Origin: Bacteroidales bacterium UBA4353
GTDB lineage: Bacteria > Bacteroidota > Bacteroidia > Bacteroidales > Paludibacteraceae
Reading direction: 5' to 3'
Length of the DNA: 33,259 bases
Assembly: GCA_002394025.1 (NCBI GenBank)
Contig: DGSV01000090.1
Location: forward strand, 1-33,259
Notes under the pieces: model-generated
Seen by the model: the letters and a program-made list of their open reading frames with translations, nothing else
Databases searched by the model: none
What the model was told of the DNA's origin: nothing
Shown: positions 1-8,381 of the stretch, in pieces
Numbering within the stretch: the first letter of the stretch is position 1
Layout of the letters: every line of letters starts with the position of its first letter
Program-made: the position numbers and the translations under genes

Positions 1-237
1 GATATGGGAGTAGAACAAACCAAGAAATACTTCATGCACGTGGAACCAGGTATTTATAGCGACATACCTGACGGCAAAAAAGATAATACACACCTACAGG
101 AAAACGGCGCCCTGCAAGTCGGCAGAATAGCCTATGACCTAATACTGCAATCCGACTGCCAAGCACTGAAAAATGTACTCGCGGCTCAACCCTCCGAAAC
201 TCCCGTTTACACAACTCATATCCCGGGATATAAATAA
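1..237 (+). CDS. SGNH/GDSL-family esterase, C-terminal fragment
   Basis: The reading frame is open from the first base of the window, so this is the 3' end of a longer gene. The visible 78 or so residues contain D-N-T-H-L-Q followed by E-N-G-A. This matches block V of SGNH hydrolases, which carries the catalytic Asp and His (D-x-x-H), and the surrounding sequence resembles rhamnogalacturonan acetylesterase-like enzymes of Bacteroidales. Such enzymes remove acetyl groups from pectin or other polysaccharides, usually in the periplasm or at the cell surface. The nucleophile serine block and any signal peptide lie outside the window. The gene ends with TAA and the next gene starts 48 bases later on the same strand. 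Family confidence is good; the exact substrate is inference. Confidence 0.75.
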   Translation, partial: DMGVEQTKKYFMHVEPGIYSDIPDGKKDNTHLQENGALQVGRIAYDLILQSDCQALKNVLAAQPSETPVYTTHIPGYK

Positions 238-285
238 GGAAAGCTAGAAAACCAGAAAAAAACTACAATAAAATCATCTTATAAA

Positions 286-714
286 ATGCTAAAAGACATT
301 CTCTCCATTACCGGTAAGCCCGGTCTTTTCCGCCTTGTCAGCCAAGGTAATAACATGCTCATCGTAGAAAGCCTCGACGACCATAAACGCCTTCCCGTTT
401 ATGCCCGCGACAAAGTAGTATCACTCGCCGATGTATCCATGTACTCGACTTCTGATGACGTGCCTTTGCGTGAGGTTCTCAAAAATATGCTCGCGAAACA
501 TGACGGCAAACGCTGCGACATAGACGCTAAAAAAGCCTCATCAGCACAACTCTACGAATACTTGGCAACAGTGCTGCCAGAATGTGACAGCGACAGAATA
601 TACCCAACAGACATCAAGAAACTCATCAAGTGGTACAACATCCTCGTGAACGCCGGAATCACTGATTTCGATGAGAAAGAAGACTCTAAAGAGTCAGAGG
701 ATAAAGCCGAGTAA
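286..714 (+). CDS. DUF5606-family protein
   Basis: A 142-residue cytoplasmic protein without signal peptide or membrane segment. It opens with M-L-K-D-I-L-S-I-T-G-K-P-G-L-F, followed by a small beta-rich domain (about residues 1-70) and a helical part ending in a charged, Glu/Lys/Asp-rich tail (about residues 127-142). This is the layout of the Bacteroidota family DUF5606, whose members are about 130-160 residues long and have no established biochemical role. The charged tail is typical of the family. It sits upstream of the Nif3-like gene with a 24-base gap and is probably co-transcribed with it. I recognise the family from its N-terminus and size; no function is assigned. Confidence 0.82.
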   Translation: MLKDILSITGKPGLFRLVSQGNNMLIVESLDDHKRLPVYARDKVVSLADVSMYSTSDDVPLREVLKNMLAKHDGKRCDIDAKKASSAQLYEYLATVLPECDSDRIYPTDIKKLIKWYNILVNAGITDFDEKEDSKESEDKAE

Positions 715-738
715 CAACACTTTCAGAACCTGTCTTCC

Positions 739-1524
739 ATGCCCCTATTGAGCCAATTAATCAGTATTATTGAAGAGCGCTATCCCCTTCGTTATCAGGA
801 AGAATGGGATAATAGTGGTCTTCAGATAGGAAATCCCGCCGCCGAGGTTGACAAGGTTCTTGTGGCGTTGGAAATAACGTCGGCGGTCATTGACGAAGCA
901 ATACACCGTGGCTGCCAAGCCATCGTCACTCACCACCCCATGCTCTTTCATCCACCGAAAAACATCACCGCTGACACGCCACAAGGCTGCGACATCATCA
1001 AAGCCATAAAGCATGACATAGCCATATATTCGGCTCATACCAGTCTTGACAACGCTCCGGAAGGCATCAACAAACTGTTAGCCGACAAGTTATTACTGAC
1101 TAACGTCAACATACTGGCGCCCATGGCACAAAGCCCTGAAGCTGGTAGCGGAGTGATAGGAACACTGAAAGCGCCGCTCAACGTCGGCGACTTTGTAAAC
1201 CACGTCAAAACGGCACTCAAATGCCGGGAAATAATATACGGCAACACCACGCTAAAAAGCATACAGCGCGTAGCGATATGCAGCGGCGCAGGGACTTTTC
1301 TCACACAAAAAGCAATAGAACAACACGCCGACGCATACATCACAGCCGATATCAAGCACCACGACTACCGCGACGCCGAAACACGTATCATGCTCATCGA
1401 TGCGGGACATTATGAGACAGAAATTTTCACAAAAGAACTGTTACGTGATGTCATTTCACAAAAAAATCGTAACTTTGCAGTCTTAATGGCGGAATATGAA
1501 CGCCCGGCGCGCAACTTTGCCTGA
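739..1524 (+). CDS. Nif3-like dinuclear metal centre protein (YbgI/YqfO family)
   Basis: The 261-residue protein has the Nif3/YbgI signature. The N-terminal W-D-N-S-G-L-Q motif lies at residues 23-29, and metal-ligand candidates are H65-H66 (in T-H-H-P), D104 (in S-L-D-N) and the pair H224/E228 (in G-H-Y-E-T-E). In the family these residues bind two metal ions inside a toroidal hexamer. The biological role is uncertain; older annotations as GTP cyclohydrolase I type 2 are weakly supported. Length matches the short E. coli-type form rather than the roughly 365-residue form with an inserted domain that is common in Bacteroidota. The next gene encodes a COG1579 zinc-ribbon protein, a conserved pairing in Bacteroidales. 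No promoter-like element is visible in the short upstream gap. Confidence 0.9.
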   Translation: MPLLSQLISIIEERYPLRYQEEWDNSGLQIGNPAAEVDKVLVALEITSAVIDEAIHRGCQAIVTHHPMLFHPPKNITADTPQGCDIIKAIKHDIAIYSAHTSLDNAPEGINKLLADKLLLTNVNILAPMAQSPEAGSGVIGTLKAPLNVGDFVNHVKTALKCREIIYGNTTLKSIQRVAICSGAGTFLTQKAIEQHADAYITADIKHHDYRDAETRIMLIDAGHYETEIFTKELLRDVISQKNRNFAVLMAEYERPARNFA

Positions 1525-1596
1525 CAACAGAGGTGGGTAGCACGCCAAACAGAGATAACAACAATAGTTAAATTAATAAATATCAATCACTCCCAG

Positions 1597-2445
1597 ATGG
1601 CAACAAAAAAAGCAGACAAAGACGTCAGAGAGCTCAGCGTGGAAGAGAAACTGCGTATGCTCTTCAAACTTCAGACAGTAAGCAGCGAGATAGACCGTAT
1701 CCGCAACCTGCGTGGCGAACTACCGCTTGAGGTCCAGGACATGGAAGACGAACTGCAAGGCAAGCAGACACGCCTTGAAAAAATCGCTGAAGAGACGTCA
1801 CACATGAAAGCCGCCCTGCAAAAATTTCAGACAGAAATTGAAACGGCCCAACGCGACATCGCACGCGACAAAGAACGTCAGAACGATGTCCATAACAGCC
1901 GCGAATACGACGACCTCAACAAGCAGATAGAGTATAACCAACTCGTCATCGAAGCTGCTCAAAAACATATCAACGACCTCAATTTCCGCCTGCAGGAAAA
2001 AGTTCAGGAAAAAGAAGATACGCAACGTATCATCGCTGAACGCAACGAGGACCTCGTAGCCAAAAAAGCCGAATTGCAGACCATAATCGCCGAAACCAAG
2101 GCCGATGAAGACCGTCTGCGCACCGAAGCCGCGGAGATAGAAGCAAACTTCAATGACGACTACCTGCTTACAGCGTTCCGCCGCAAACGCAAAAACGCGC
2201 GCAACGGACTTGCCATAGTAACCATAGACCGCGACGCATGTGGAGGATGTTTCAACAAAATTCCGGCACAACGGCAACTTGACATCAGACAGCGCAAGAA
2301 AGTCATCGTATGTGAATACTGCGGCAGAATACTCGTGGATAGAGACCTGCACGACGAAGTGCTCGGAATACAACATGACGACAGCGACGACGAACAAAAA
2401 GCCGACAAGAAAAAAGTACGCAAATCACCTGCTAAAAAAGACTAA
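1597..2445 (+). CDS. Coiled-coil zinc-ribbon protein (COG1579 family)
   Basis: A 282-residue cytoplasmic protein. Residues of about 15-180 form a long, highly charged coiled coil (Glu/Lys/Arg/Gln-rich heptads). It is followed by a C4 zinc ribbon with C215, C218, C239 and C242 (C-G-G-C and C-E-Y-C-G). The tail after residue 255 is acidic then strongly basic. This is the COG1579 architecture. Family members have been linked to nucleic-acid or ribosome-associated roles, but no specific reaction is established here. The gene follows the Nif3-like gene by 72 bases and a rho-independent terminator lies about 35 bases downstream, so it probably closes this transcription unit. Confidence 0.88.
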   Translation: MATKKADKDVRELSVEEKLRMLFKLQTVSSEIDRIRNLRGELPLEVQDMEDELQGKQTRLEKIAEETSHMKAALQKFQTEIETAQRDIARDKERQNDVHNSREYDDLNKQIEYNQLVIEAAQKHINDLNFRLQEKVQEKEDTQRIIAERNEDLVAKKAELQTIIAETKADEDRLRTEAAEIEANFNDDYLLTAFRRKRKNARNGLAIVTIDRDACGGCFNKIPAQRQLDIRQRKKVIVCEYCGRILVDRDLHDEVLGIQHDDSDDEQKADKKKVRKSPAKKD

Positions 2446-2480
2446 TAAACCACCACATACGGAACATTTCTAAACAATAG

Positions 2481-2532
2481 CCTCCAAGACATTCTTTCCG
2501 ACAAGACGGAAAACAACGTCTCGGAGGTTTTT
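2481..2532 (+). terminator. Rho-independent terminator after the zinc-ribbon gene
   Basis: Outer arms CCTCC (2481-2485) and GGAGG (2523-2527) continue through AGAC (2487-2490) / GTCT (2518-2521). After a small internal loop, TTTCCG (2495-2500) pairs with CGGAAA (2507-2512). Five T residues follow at 2528-2532. It separates the zinc-ribbon gene from the nitroreductase gene. Confidence 0.8.
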
Positions 2533-2566
2533 AATAACTCACATACTCATCAATGTTATATTAACA

Positions 2567-3166
2567 ATGAAAAAATTACTTCTTATCAGTATTATGTCGC
2601 TGACCCTTTTTTCCTGCACTGGTAGCAAAGCCCCCGAGCAACAGCAACCTTCGGCACTTGATGTGATTGCCACACGCGTTTCCGTACGCCAATTCACGGG
2701 AGAGAAAATTTCCGCCGAACAAATCGACACCCTGTTGCGCAGTGCCATGGCAGCGCCCACAGCCGTCAACAAACAGCCCTGGGCTTTCGTAGTCGTTGAC
2801 GACCAAGCCGTGCTTGACAGCCTGAGCCAGGCAGTAAAAAGTTCGCGCATAGAAAACGGAGCCTCACACGCCATCGTCGTCTGCGGCGACATGAGCAAAG
2901 CCCTTGAAGGCGAAGCACAAGGCTATTGGGTTGAAGACACTTCGGCAGCCACGGAAAACCTACTGCTCGCGGCACACGCCATGGGACTCGGAGCATTATG
3001 GGTCGGAGTATATCCCATATCGGAAAGAGTGGCGGCGGTGAAACATATCATCAACGCGCCGGAACACATAACACCCATGTGCATCATCACACTGGGATAC
3101 CCCAACGAACAACCCGAAATAAAAGATAAATACAAACCCGAAAACATACACCATAACGCATGGTGA
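2567..3166 (+). CDS. Nitroreductase-family lipoprotein (FMN-dependent)
   Basis: The 199-residue product starts with a short lipoprotein signal ending in L-F-S-C, making C17 the probable lipidated cysteine. The rest is a single nitroreductase domain: R-V-S-V-R-Q-F at residues 37-43 and M-A-A-P-T-A-V-N-K-Q-P-W at 61-72 are the FMN-binding motifs of the family, and the later L-G-A-L-W-V-G segment is also typical. Known relatives reduce nitro compounds, quinones or flavins using NAD(P)H. An exported, lipid-anchored version is unusual but does occur in Bacteroidales; its electron donor outside the cytoplasm is unknown. It follows a terminator and precedes an outer-membrane protein gene by 44 bases, so it may begin a new transcription unit, although I found no clear TAnnTTTG element. 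Confidence 0.88.
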   Translation: MKKLLLISIMSLTLFSCTGSKAPEQQQPSALDVIATRVSVRQFTGEKISAEQIDTLLRSAMAAPTAVNKQPWAFVVVDDQAVLDSLSQAVKSSRIENGASHAIVVCGDMSKALEGEAQGYWVEDTSAATENLLLAAHAMGLGALWVGVYPISERVAAVKHIINAPEHITPMCIITLGYPNEQPEIKDKYKPENIHHNAW

Positions 3167-3210
3167 TAACAACCAACTAAAACATTAACAACCAACACAC
3201 AATAACGACA

Positions 3211-4089
3211 ATGAAAAAAATTTTTACCATTCTTTCAGCCTTGCTCATCAGCTGCACGGCTATCTACGCCGGTGACACGGGCTTCAAATGGAGCGCTGGC
3301 GGTGAGGTAGTGTCACAATATATCTGGCGTGGTATCAACAGCGGTGGTCTGAGTTTCCAACCTAACGTTGAAATCGGCTACCAGGGTGAAAAAGCCGGCT
3401 TTACTGTCGGCGCGTGGGGAAACCTCGGTGGCATCAACGCCGCTGACGAATGGACACAGAAATACTTCGGCTTTGGAGGTAAATACGGCGCCGAATTCGC
3501 TCCTGAACTTGACGTCTATCTGGGCTTTAACGTCCGCGGGTTCTCAATGATGCTTACCCACTACCACTACTTCGACCGCCCGTGGTACGACATGCGCAAT
3601 GAAGAAGGCTGGGAAGGAAACCAACTCGAAGTAACACTGCAATACCGCGTCTCCGACGAAATACCACTCACCATAGGTTGGAACACCATACTGGCCGGTA
3701 CCGACGGATACTATAAACGTAACGGTGATGTGATATTCTCCGAAGACCTGGAAGATACCGAGCTTAACGCTGACGGTACACCGAAAGGCGCCGAACTCAA
3801 ACAGGCTTTCTCGTCATACGTGGAAATATCTTATGACGTGTATCTCACCGATTGGCTCACTCTAACGCCCACGGTGGGCTTCTCGCCATGGCGCAGCATG
3901 TACTCCGACTATCAGCGCAAATTTACCTTTAACAACTTGAACCTGCGCCTCGAAGCGGCTTGGGAATTCAACTACGCCTCATTGTCAGTATTCGCGCAAC
4001 CCTATCTCAACTTCGACGATATCAAGCATTTCGAATACGGCAAAAACTTCAGCTGGGTGATAGGCATGGGCTTCTGGTTCGGCAACTAA
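3211..4089 (+). CDS. Outer-membrane beta-barrel protein, unknown ligand
   Basis: The 292-residue protein has a cleavable signal peptide (M-K-K-I-F-T-I followed by a hydrophobic run ending about A-I-Y-A-G). The mature part is rich in aromatic residues alternating with polar ones, as in beta-barrel strands. The start of the mature part, S-Q-Y-I-W-R-G, is reminiscent of the S-x-Y-x-x-R-G motif in TIGR02001/TorF-type outer-membrane proteins. The last residues (G-M-G-F-W-F-G-N) are an aromatic-ended final strand compatible with BAM recognition. It probably forms a small porin or structural barrel. The stop is only 3 bases before the next start, indicating an operon with DUF4199 and the glycosyltransferase. 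Confidence 0.75.
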   Translation: MKKIFTILSALLISCTAIYAGDTGFKWSAGGEVVSQYIWRGINSGGLSFQPNVEIGYQGEKAGFTVGAWGNLGGINAADEWTQKYFGFGGKYGAEFAPELDVYLGFNVRGFSMMLTHYHYFDRPWYDMRNEEGWEGNQLEVTLQYRVSDEIPLTIGWNTILAGTDGYYKRNGDVIFSEDLEDTELNADGTPKGAELKQAFSSYVEISYDVYLTDWLTLTPTVGFSPWRSMYSDYQRKFTFNNLNLRLEAAWEFNYASLSVFAQPYLNFDDIKHFEYGKNFSWVIGMGFWFGN

Positions 4090-4092
4090 ATC

Positions 4093-4641
4093 ATGTCACA
4101 ATACCGATATAGTATGATTCAGGGTCTGACGTTGGCGATTTTCTTCTGCGCCAACGTCATACTCAACTTTGCCGCCGTACTATGGTTCAATGGCACGTGG
4201 GGAGCCACTCTATGCTCAGCGCTGACAAATATCAACGCCATCTGGATTATCCTGCTCACCTATCAGATGGTACGCCTCTATACCGAGACATTCAATAATC
4301 ACCTACTGACCTATAGCGAGGGTGTGAGCCTTGTCGTCAGCCTATTCTTTTTCGCATCCATCATCACCGCAGCGGTGCGGCTTGCCCTGCTGCTCTGGCA
4401 ACCGGAATTCATCACCCTCACATTCGACAATGCCATCAAGGCACTCCAAACTCTCGACATACCACAAGTCAGTCAAGAGCAGTTCGACATAGCCATGCAG
4501 CAACTCAAGACACCTTTTAACTTCGTGATGCAATATCTCTGGGTTGATACCCTGCTCGGACTGATGCTCGCAATACCTATGGCATTCTTCACCCGCAGAA
4601 AACAACCACCGCAGCAAAACGACAATCCAAGCCAACAATAG
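4093..4641 (+). CDS. DUF4199-family inner-membrane protein
   Basis: A 182-residue protein with four predicted membrane segments (about residues 10-32, 38-60, 75-100 and 145-165). Between segments 3 and 4 lies a soluble loop of about 45 residues with several Gln and Leu. This matches DUF4199, a Bacteroidota family often encoded beside family 2 glycosyltransferases, exactly as here (30-base gap). The function is unknown; the constant association suggests a role connected with the membrane glycosyltransferase or with lipid-linked sugars, which is inference. It starts 3 bases after the preceding stop and is probably translationally coupled. Confidence 0.85.
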   Translation: MSQYRYSMIQGLTLAIFFCANVILNFAAVLWFNGTWGATLCSALTNINAIWIILLTYQMVRLYTETFNNHLLTYSEGVSLVVSLFFFASIITAAVRLALLLWQPEFITLTFDNAIKALQTLDIPQVSQEQFDIAMQQLKTPFNFVMQYLWVDTLLGLMLAIPMAFFTRRKQPPQQNDNPSQQ

Positions 4642-4671
4642 CGAATCAAGAAAACAAATCATAAAAAATAC

Positions 4672-5625
4672 ATGGTAGAACTATCAGTAATAGTACCCCT
4701 TTACAATGAGGCGGAGTCGCTTCAGAAGCTTCACTCGTGGGTTAGCCGCGTAGTCAGTTCCATGGGTATCGACTGGGAACTATGGTTCGTCAACGATGGC
4801 AGCACCGATGACTCGCAAGCCGTCATAGACAGCCTGCGCCAAGCCGACTCTCACGTACATACCATCCAGTTCCGGCATAACTACGGCAAGTCGCCGGCAC
4901 TATACTGCGGTTTTGAGGCCGCGCGTGGCAATGTCGTGATTACCATGGATGCCGACCTGCAGGATGACCCCGACGAAATACCGGAGCTCTATCGCATGAT
5001 AACAGAAGACGGCTATGACCTCGTATCAGGATGGAAAAAACACCGCCTTGATAACACTCTGACCAAGAACCTGCCCTCGAAACTCTATAACGCCACGGCT
5101 CGCGCCATCACAGGTCTCAAACTCCATGACATGAACTGCGGACTGAAAGCCTACCGCGCCGATGTGGTCAAGAATATTGAGGTCTTCGGAGAAATGCATC
5201 GCTACATACCCTATCTGGCGAAAAATGCCGGCTTCACGAAAATCACAGAAAAAGTCGTCAACCATCGCAAGCGTGAATTCGGTTCCTCAAAGTTCGGACT
5301 CAACCGTTTCGTTAATGGCTATCTTGACCTGCTCACCCTGTGGTTCCTACTCAAGTTCGGCAAGCAACCTATGCACTTCTTCGGACTGATAGGCAGCCTG
5401 ATGTTCTTGTTCGGACTGGGAGCCATCACCGTTGTCGGCGTGCAGAAAATCATAGCCCTGCACCACCACGAATTCGGCATGCTGGTAGCCGACAACGCCT
5501 ATTTCCACCTCTCAATACTCGCCATGATACTCGGCACACTGCTGTTCGTGACAGGCTTCCTTGCAGAACTCATCATCCGCAACTCGCCGGAACGCAATAA
5601 CTACCAAATCGTTAAACAAGGATAA
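4672..5625 (+). CDS. Membrane-anchored family 2 glycosyltransferase (GtrB/ArnC/DPM1-like)
   Basis: The 317-residue protein has an N-terminal GT-A fold. P-L-Y-N-E (residues 9-13) and N-D-G-S-T-D-D-S (41-48) form the nucleotide-binding region, and M-D-A-D-L-Q-D-D-P (92-100) is the metal-binding D-x-D type motif. Two C-terminal membrane helices (about 235-258 and 275-300) end the protein. This is the architecture of enzymes that transfer a sugar from a nucleotide donor to a polyprenyl phosphate at the cytoplasmic face of the inner membrane, supplying donors for glycan or lipid modification. The sugar cannot be told from sequence. It is in an operon with DUF4199 upstream and a small membrane-anchored protein 12 bases downstream. 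Confidence 0.9.
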   Translation: MVELSVIVPLYNEAESLQKLHSWVSRVVSSMGIDWELWFVNDGSTDDSQAVIDSLRQADSHVHTIQFRHNYGKSPALYCGFEAARGNVVITMDADLQDDPDEIPELYRMITEDGYDLVSGWKKHRLDNTLTKNLPSKLYNATARAITGLKLHDMNCGLKAYRADVVKNIEVFGEMHRYIPYLAKNAGFTKITEKVVNHRKREFGSSKFGLNRFVNGYLDLLTLWFLLKFGKQPMHFFGLIGSLMFLFGLGAITVVGVQKIIALHHHEFGMLVADNAYFHLSILAMILGTLLFVTGFLAELIIRNSPERNNYQIVKQG

Positions 5626-5637
5626 GCATATAGTATC

Positions 5638-6156
5638 ATGTTAGAAATTCTCAAATACATACTACCCGGTCTCGTAGTGCTGCTTGCGGCATACCTTGTT
5701 CTCTATAAACTTCTACAAAATCAAGAGCGTGAGCGCCTTTACCACCTTCGTCGCGAATCGCTCAATGTCATCACCCCCGTACGTCTGCGCGCTTACGAAC
5801 GCTTAGCACTCGTATTGGACCGCACACAGCCCGAACAAATGCTGCTCAGCATAGACCTCACACCCCTCAACTGCCTGCAGCTGCAAGGACTACTGCTCAA
5901 AACCATACGTCAGGAATTCGACCATAATGCCGCGCAGCGTATCTACGTAAGCGGGGAACTATGGGCAAATATCCATGCCACCAAGGAGAGTATGCTGGGA
6001 CTCATCAACACCTGCGCGGGATACGTAAAACCCGAAGAACCGGCAATAAAACTCGCCGAGATAGTCATCCAAACATATCATAACAACGGCACTACGGCAA
6101 CAGAACGCGCGCAGGAAGTCCTCAACAGGGAAGTACAACAACTATTCACCGTATAA
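5638..6156 (+). CDS. Conserved membrane-anchored protein, unknown function
   Basis: The 172-residue protein has one N-terminal membrane helix (about residues 8-26, L-P-G-L-V-V-L-L-A-A-Y), followed by a charged connector and a soluble helical domain of about 140 residues. The motif R-L-R-A-Y-E-R-L-A-L (about residues 50-59), then L-L-K-T-I-R-Q-E-F and a C-terminal A-I-K-L-A-E-I-V-I-Q, are features I associate with a conserved Bacteroidales family seen in this position (possibly DUF7935; not verified). It lies within the operon between the glycosyltransferase (12 bases) and the DUF6452 gene (3 bases). No catalytic motif is visible. Confidence 0.75.
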   Translation: MLEILKYILPGLVVLLAAYLVLYKLLQNQERERLYHLRRESLNVITPVRLRAYERLALVLDRTQPEQMLLSIDLTPLNCLQLQGLLLKTIRQEFDHNAAQRIYVSGELWANIHATKESMLGLINTCAGYVKPEEPAIKLAEIVIQTYHNNGTTATERAQEVLNREVQQLFTV

Positions 6157-6159
6157 GCA

Positions 6160-6678
6160 TTGCGCTACCGAAATTTCATATTACTGCTACTGCTTGTCCT
6201 TCTCGCCACCTCGTGCGACGAGAACGACACAGAATGTCGCCGCGACGTACGCAAGAAACTCGGTGTGACGTTCTACACCGTCAACACCATCACCACCGAC
6301 CAAGGTATCACGGAAACTATAGAAGGCGTCTTCAGTCCTGACTCGCTATGCGTGCGAGGTTTGGGTAAAGACTCCCTGCTCTATAACAGCAAGCGCAGCG
6401 ATGTCACACTACCCGTGAGCAATACCGACACCATCACCGCCTACGAGATATATGTTCGCGCTGATAATGACGAACTCAACCGGCACCTCGACGCCACCGA
6501 TACACTGCTTATCACCTACGACAACGAGCAGCACTTCGTGTCGCTCGAATGTGGCTGCTATGTCAACCATACCCTGCATAGTGCTGCAGCTACCACACAC
6601 AATATAGACTCCATAGTAATCATCAACCAGCAAATCACTAACGCCGATGACATACATCTTCAGATATATTTCCGTTAG
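6160..6678 (+). CDS. DUF6452-family lipoprotein
   Basis: The 172-residue protein starts with TTG 3 bases after the preceding stop; no ATG is available near the signal peptide. The hydrophobic stretch ends in L-A-T-S-C-D, so C19 is the likely lipidated residue. A second Cys follows (T-E-C-R-R-D) and more Cys occur late in the protein (L-E-C-G-C-Y). The layout and its pairing with a DUF6048 gene match DUF6452, a Bacteroidales lipoprotein family of unknown role. The two genes overlap by 32 bases. The conserved pairing suggests a lipoprotein working with its barrel-like partner at the outer membrane (inference). Confidence 0.8.
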   Translation: MRYRNFILLLLLVLLATSCDENDTECRRDVRKKLGVTFYTVNTITTDQGITETIEGVFSPDSLCVRGLGKDSLLYNSKRSDVTLPVSNTDTITAYEIYVRADNDELNRHLDATDTLLITYDNEQHFVSLECGCYVNHTLHSAAATTHNIDSIVIINQQITNADDIHLQIYFR

Positions 6679-7336
6679 TATTCTGCTGCTTATGCTCACT
6701 ATTGGACTCCATGCCCGTGAGCGCAAGGATGGTGAGATACGCGCTTTGGATACCATACCCACATGGCAGGGCGGCAATATCAAGTTCGATATCGGCAACC
6801 TCGCCTATGAACTCATAGCCTCCGATGCCAAACGCATGAGTTTCGAGGCAGCGCTGAACTTCAACCTCAAGCGCCGCTTCTTCCCTACCCTCGAAATCGG
6901 ATATGCCAACGCACACCATACCGTAGCCAGCGGCGCAAGCTATAAAGGCCAGGGAGGTTTCTCACGCATTGGACTTGACATTAACTGCTTCAAACCCGAA
7001 CACCAGTCGGTATGGCTCAACCTGATTTTGATAGGAGCACGCGTGGGAGTCGGCACACAGCACTATGACATGCTCGACCTCTCGCTTCATGACGAATACT
7101 TCAACGACACACGATGTTCATTCACCGACCGCTGGCGCACTGACTGTTGGGTGGAAATCAATGCCAGCCTGCAACTCACATTCGGAAAACACTTCACCAT
7201 GGGCTGGGGAATACGCGAACGCATACTATGCACCCGAGGGTCAAAAGCACCCGTCACACCATGGTACATTCCCGGCTACGGAACACGCAAAAACGCATCA
7301 TTCGGCTTTAACTACTACATCGGCTACCGTTTTTAA
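6647..7336 (+). CDS. DUF6048-family outer-membrane protein
   Basis: The 229-residue protein has a signal peptide (M-T-Y-I-F-R-Y-I-S-V-S-I-L-L-L-M-L then G-L-H-A-R). The mature part has alternating aromatic and polar residues, ending in G-F-N-Y-Y-I-G-Y-R-F with a terminal Phe, as expected for an outer-membrane barrel strand. Length and position after the DUF6452 lipoprotein identify DUF6048. The start codon lies 32 bases inside the upstream gene in another frame, implying coupled translation. It is the last gene of the plus-strand block and is followed about 83 bases later by a strong hairpin. Confidence 0.8.
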   Translation: MTYIFRYISVSILLLMLTIGLHARERKDGEIRALDTIPTWQGGNIKFDIGNLAYELIASDAKRMSFEAALNFNLKRRFFPTLEIGYANAHHTVASGASYKGQGGFSRIGLDINCFKPEHQSVWLNLILIGARVGVGTQHYDMLDLSLHDEYFNDTRCSFTDRWRTDCWVEINASLQLTFGKHFTMGWGIRERILCTRGSKAPVTPWYIPGYGTRKNASFGFNYYIGYRF

Positions 7337-7419
7337 TTTTTTGTAACCGTCATTACTGTAACCGCCATTACAAAGCCCAAGTCAGTTATTCACAATCTCT
7401 TACAGCGTCACATGATACA

Positions 7420-7453
7420 CAACCGCCGCTCCAAGGACTTGGAGCGGCGGTTG
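7420..7453. terminator. Perfect 16-bp hairpin between convergent genes
   Basis: Two perfect 16-nt arms (7420-7435 and 7438-7453, C-A-A-C-C-G-C-C-G-C-T-C-C-A-A-G and its complement) surround a 2-nt centre. It lies between the end of the plus-strand operon (7336) and the end of the minus-strand gene (7483), and T-rich sequence follows on the plus side. It probably acts as a bidirectional terminator. A diverged copy lies at 8382-8415. Confidence 0.75.
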
Positions 7454-7482
7454 TTATTATTACAAACCTGCAATTATTATTT

Positions 7483-8292
7483 TTAGAAGTTGAGGGAGAA
7501 GCCGAGTCCGTTGTGTGATGCTGAGAGGTTGAGACGGACCTCATTGTTATGGCTATATGCTTGGCGGTTGGTGCACTGCTCATTATATGTCTCGTAGGCA
7601 TGGTCTTTCTTGTGGATACCTACGCAGAGTAGCGGGATAGAAGCCGTTAGTGCAGCACTACCAAACGACAAGAATATTGCTCCCGGTATATAGAGGCTTC
7701 TGTTTACAGGGTCTGTAATCTCTGTTACTTCTATAGAGGTGCTTTTCGATGTCACTTTATAATAGCGCACTCCACTGGCAACCAGAGCCACGCCTGAAAT
7801 GGTCATGCCAATACCGACACCAAATAGCGCCCAACCTGTGCGTTTGAGTTTTACACCCGTACGGAAACGCTCATAAGCTGGTGTGCAGTTGCGTTGCAGG
7901 AAGCGTTCGAACTGTTCCTCATCCATTTTCATAGAGCCCATGTAATAGGCGTCGTCGGACTCACGGCGCACAGCCATACCTTCGATAGGTTTGGGCAATC
8001 CGTCAGAGTCGATTTCGGGCGTAAGTGAACCATATTTTACCGTTTCTGGTGCAGAAGTCTGGAACACATAAACCTCGCCCGACTCGAATGTTATTGTGGC
8101 TGCCTCGTCGTTCGTAAGCTCAAATATAGGACCATTGTCAGGGTTGTTCGTGCGGTATTCCACACCCTTGGAGTTGGTCTTGACAACATAACATTCGATT
8201 TTTTTGCCGTCACGAGTAATGATAACGTCTTTTGCGCTGACACTCGCAATGGCGAACAACAGCATAATGGCAATTGTGAGAGTTTTTTTCAT
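7483..8292 (-). CDS. Exported two-TM protein of unknown function
   Basis: About 269 residues from the ATG at 8292. An upstream in-frame ATG at 8319 is rejected because it would overlap the promoter at 8317-8349, and because translation from 8292 gives a clean signal peptide (M-K-K-T-L-T-I-A-I-M-L-L-F, cleaved near V-S-A-K). The next 60 residues (K-D-V-I-I-T-R-D-G-K-K-I-E, later G-V-E-Y-R, then E-L-T-N-D-E-A-A-T-I) form a small beta domain that recurs at the start of many exported Bacteroidales proteins. Two hydrophobic Gly-rich segments follow, one near the middle and one nearer the C-terminus. No enzyme motif is seen. It is monocistronic, bracketed by the hairpins at 7420 and 8382. Confidence 0.75.
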   Translation of the reverse strand: MKKTLTIAIMLLFAIASVSAKDVIITRDGKKIECYVVKTNSKGVEYRTNNPDNGPIFELTNDEAATITFESGEVYVFQTSAPETVKYGSLTPEIDSDGLPKPIEGMAVRRESDDAYYMGSMKMDEEQFERFLQRNCTPAYERFRTGVKLKRTGWALFGVGIGMTISGVALVASGVRYYKVTSKSTSIEVTEITDPVNRSLYIPGAIFLSFGSAALTASIPLLCVGIHKKDHAYETYNEQCTNRQAYSHNNEVRLNLSASHNGLGFSLNF

Positions 8293-8316
8293 AACGATTA
8301 GCTTTTGATTACAAGG

Positions 8317-8349
8317 CAAAGATAATCATTTTTTTTATATTGCTACAAC
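8317..8349 (-). promoter_or_regulatory. Bacteroidetes-type promoter for the 8292 gene
   Basis: On the minus strand the -7 element is TATCTTTG (8317-8324), a perfect TAnnTTTG. A weaker -33 element GTTG (8346-8349) lies 21 bases further upstream. The predicted transcript starts about 20 bases before the ATG at 8292. Confidence 0.65.
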
Positions 8350-8381
8350 AAGTGTAACAAATTCATCTCACTTACGATAAA

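Noticed and set aside
1468..1475. TAACTTTG inside the Nif3-like gene as a promoter for the zinc-ribbon gene
   Set aside because: The -7 match is perfect but there is no TTTG-like element 19-21 bases upstream; chance occurrence within coding sequence is likely.
8293..8319. Upstream ATG at 8319 as start of the 7483 gene
   Set aside because: It would overlap the -7 promoter element and place nine polar residues before a canonical M-K-K signal peptide.
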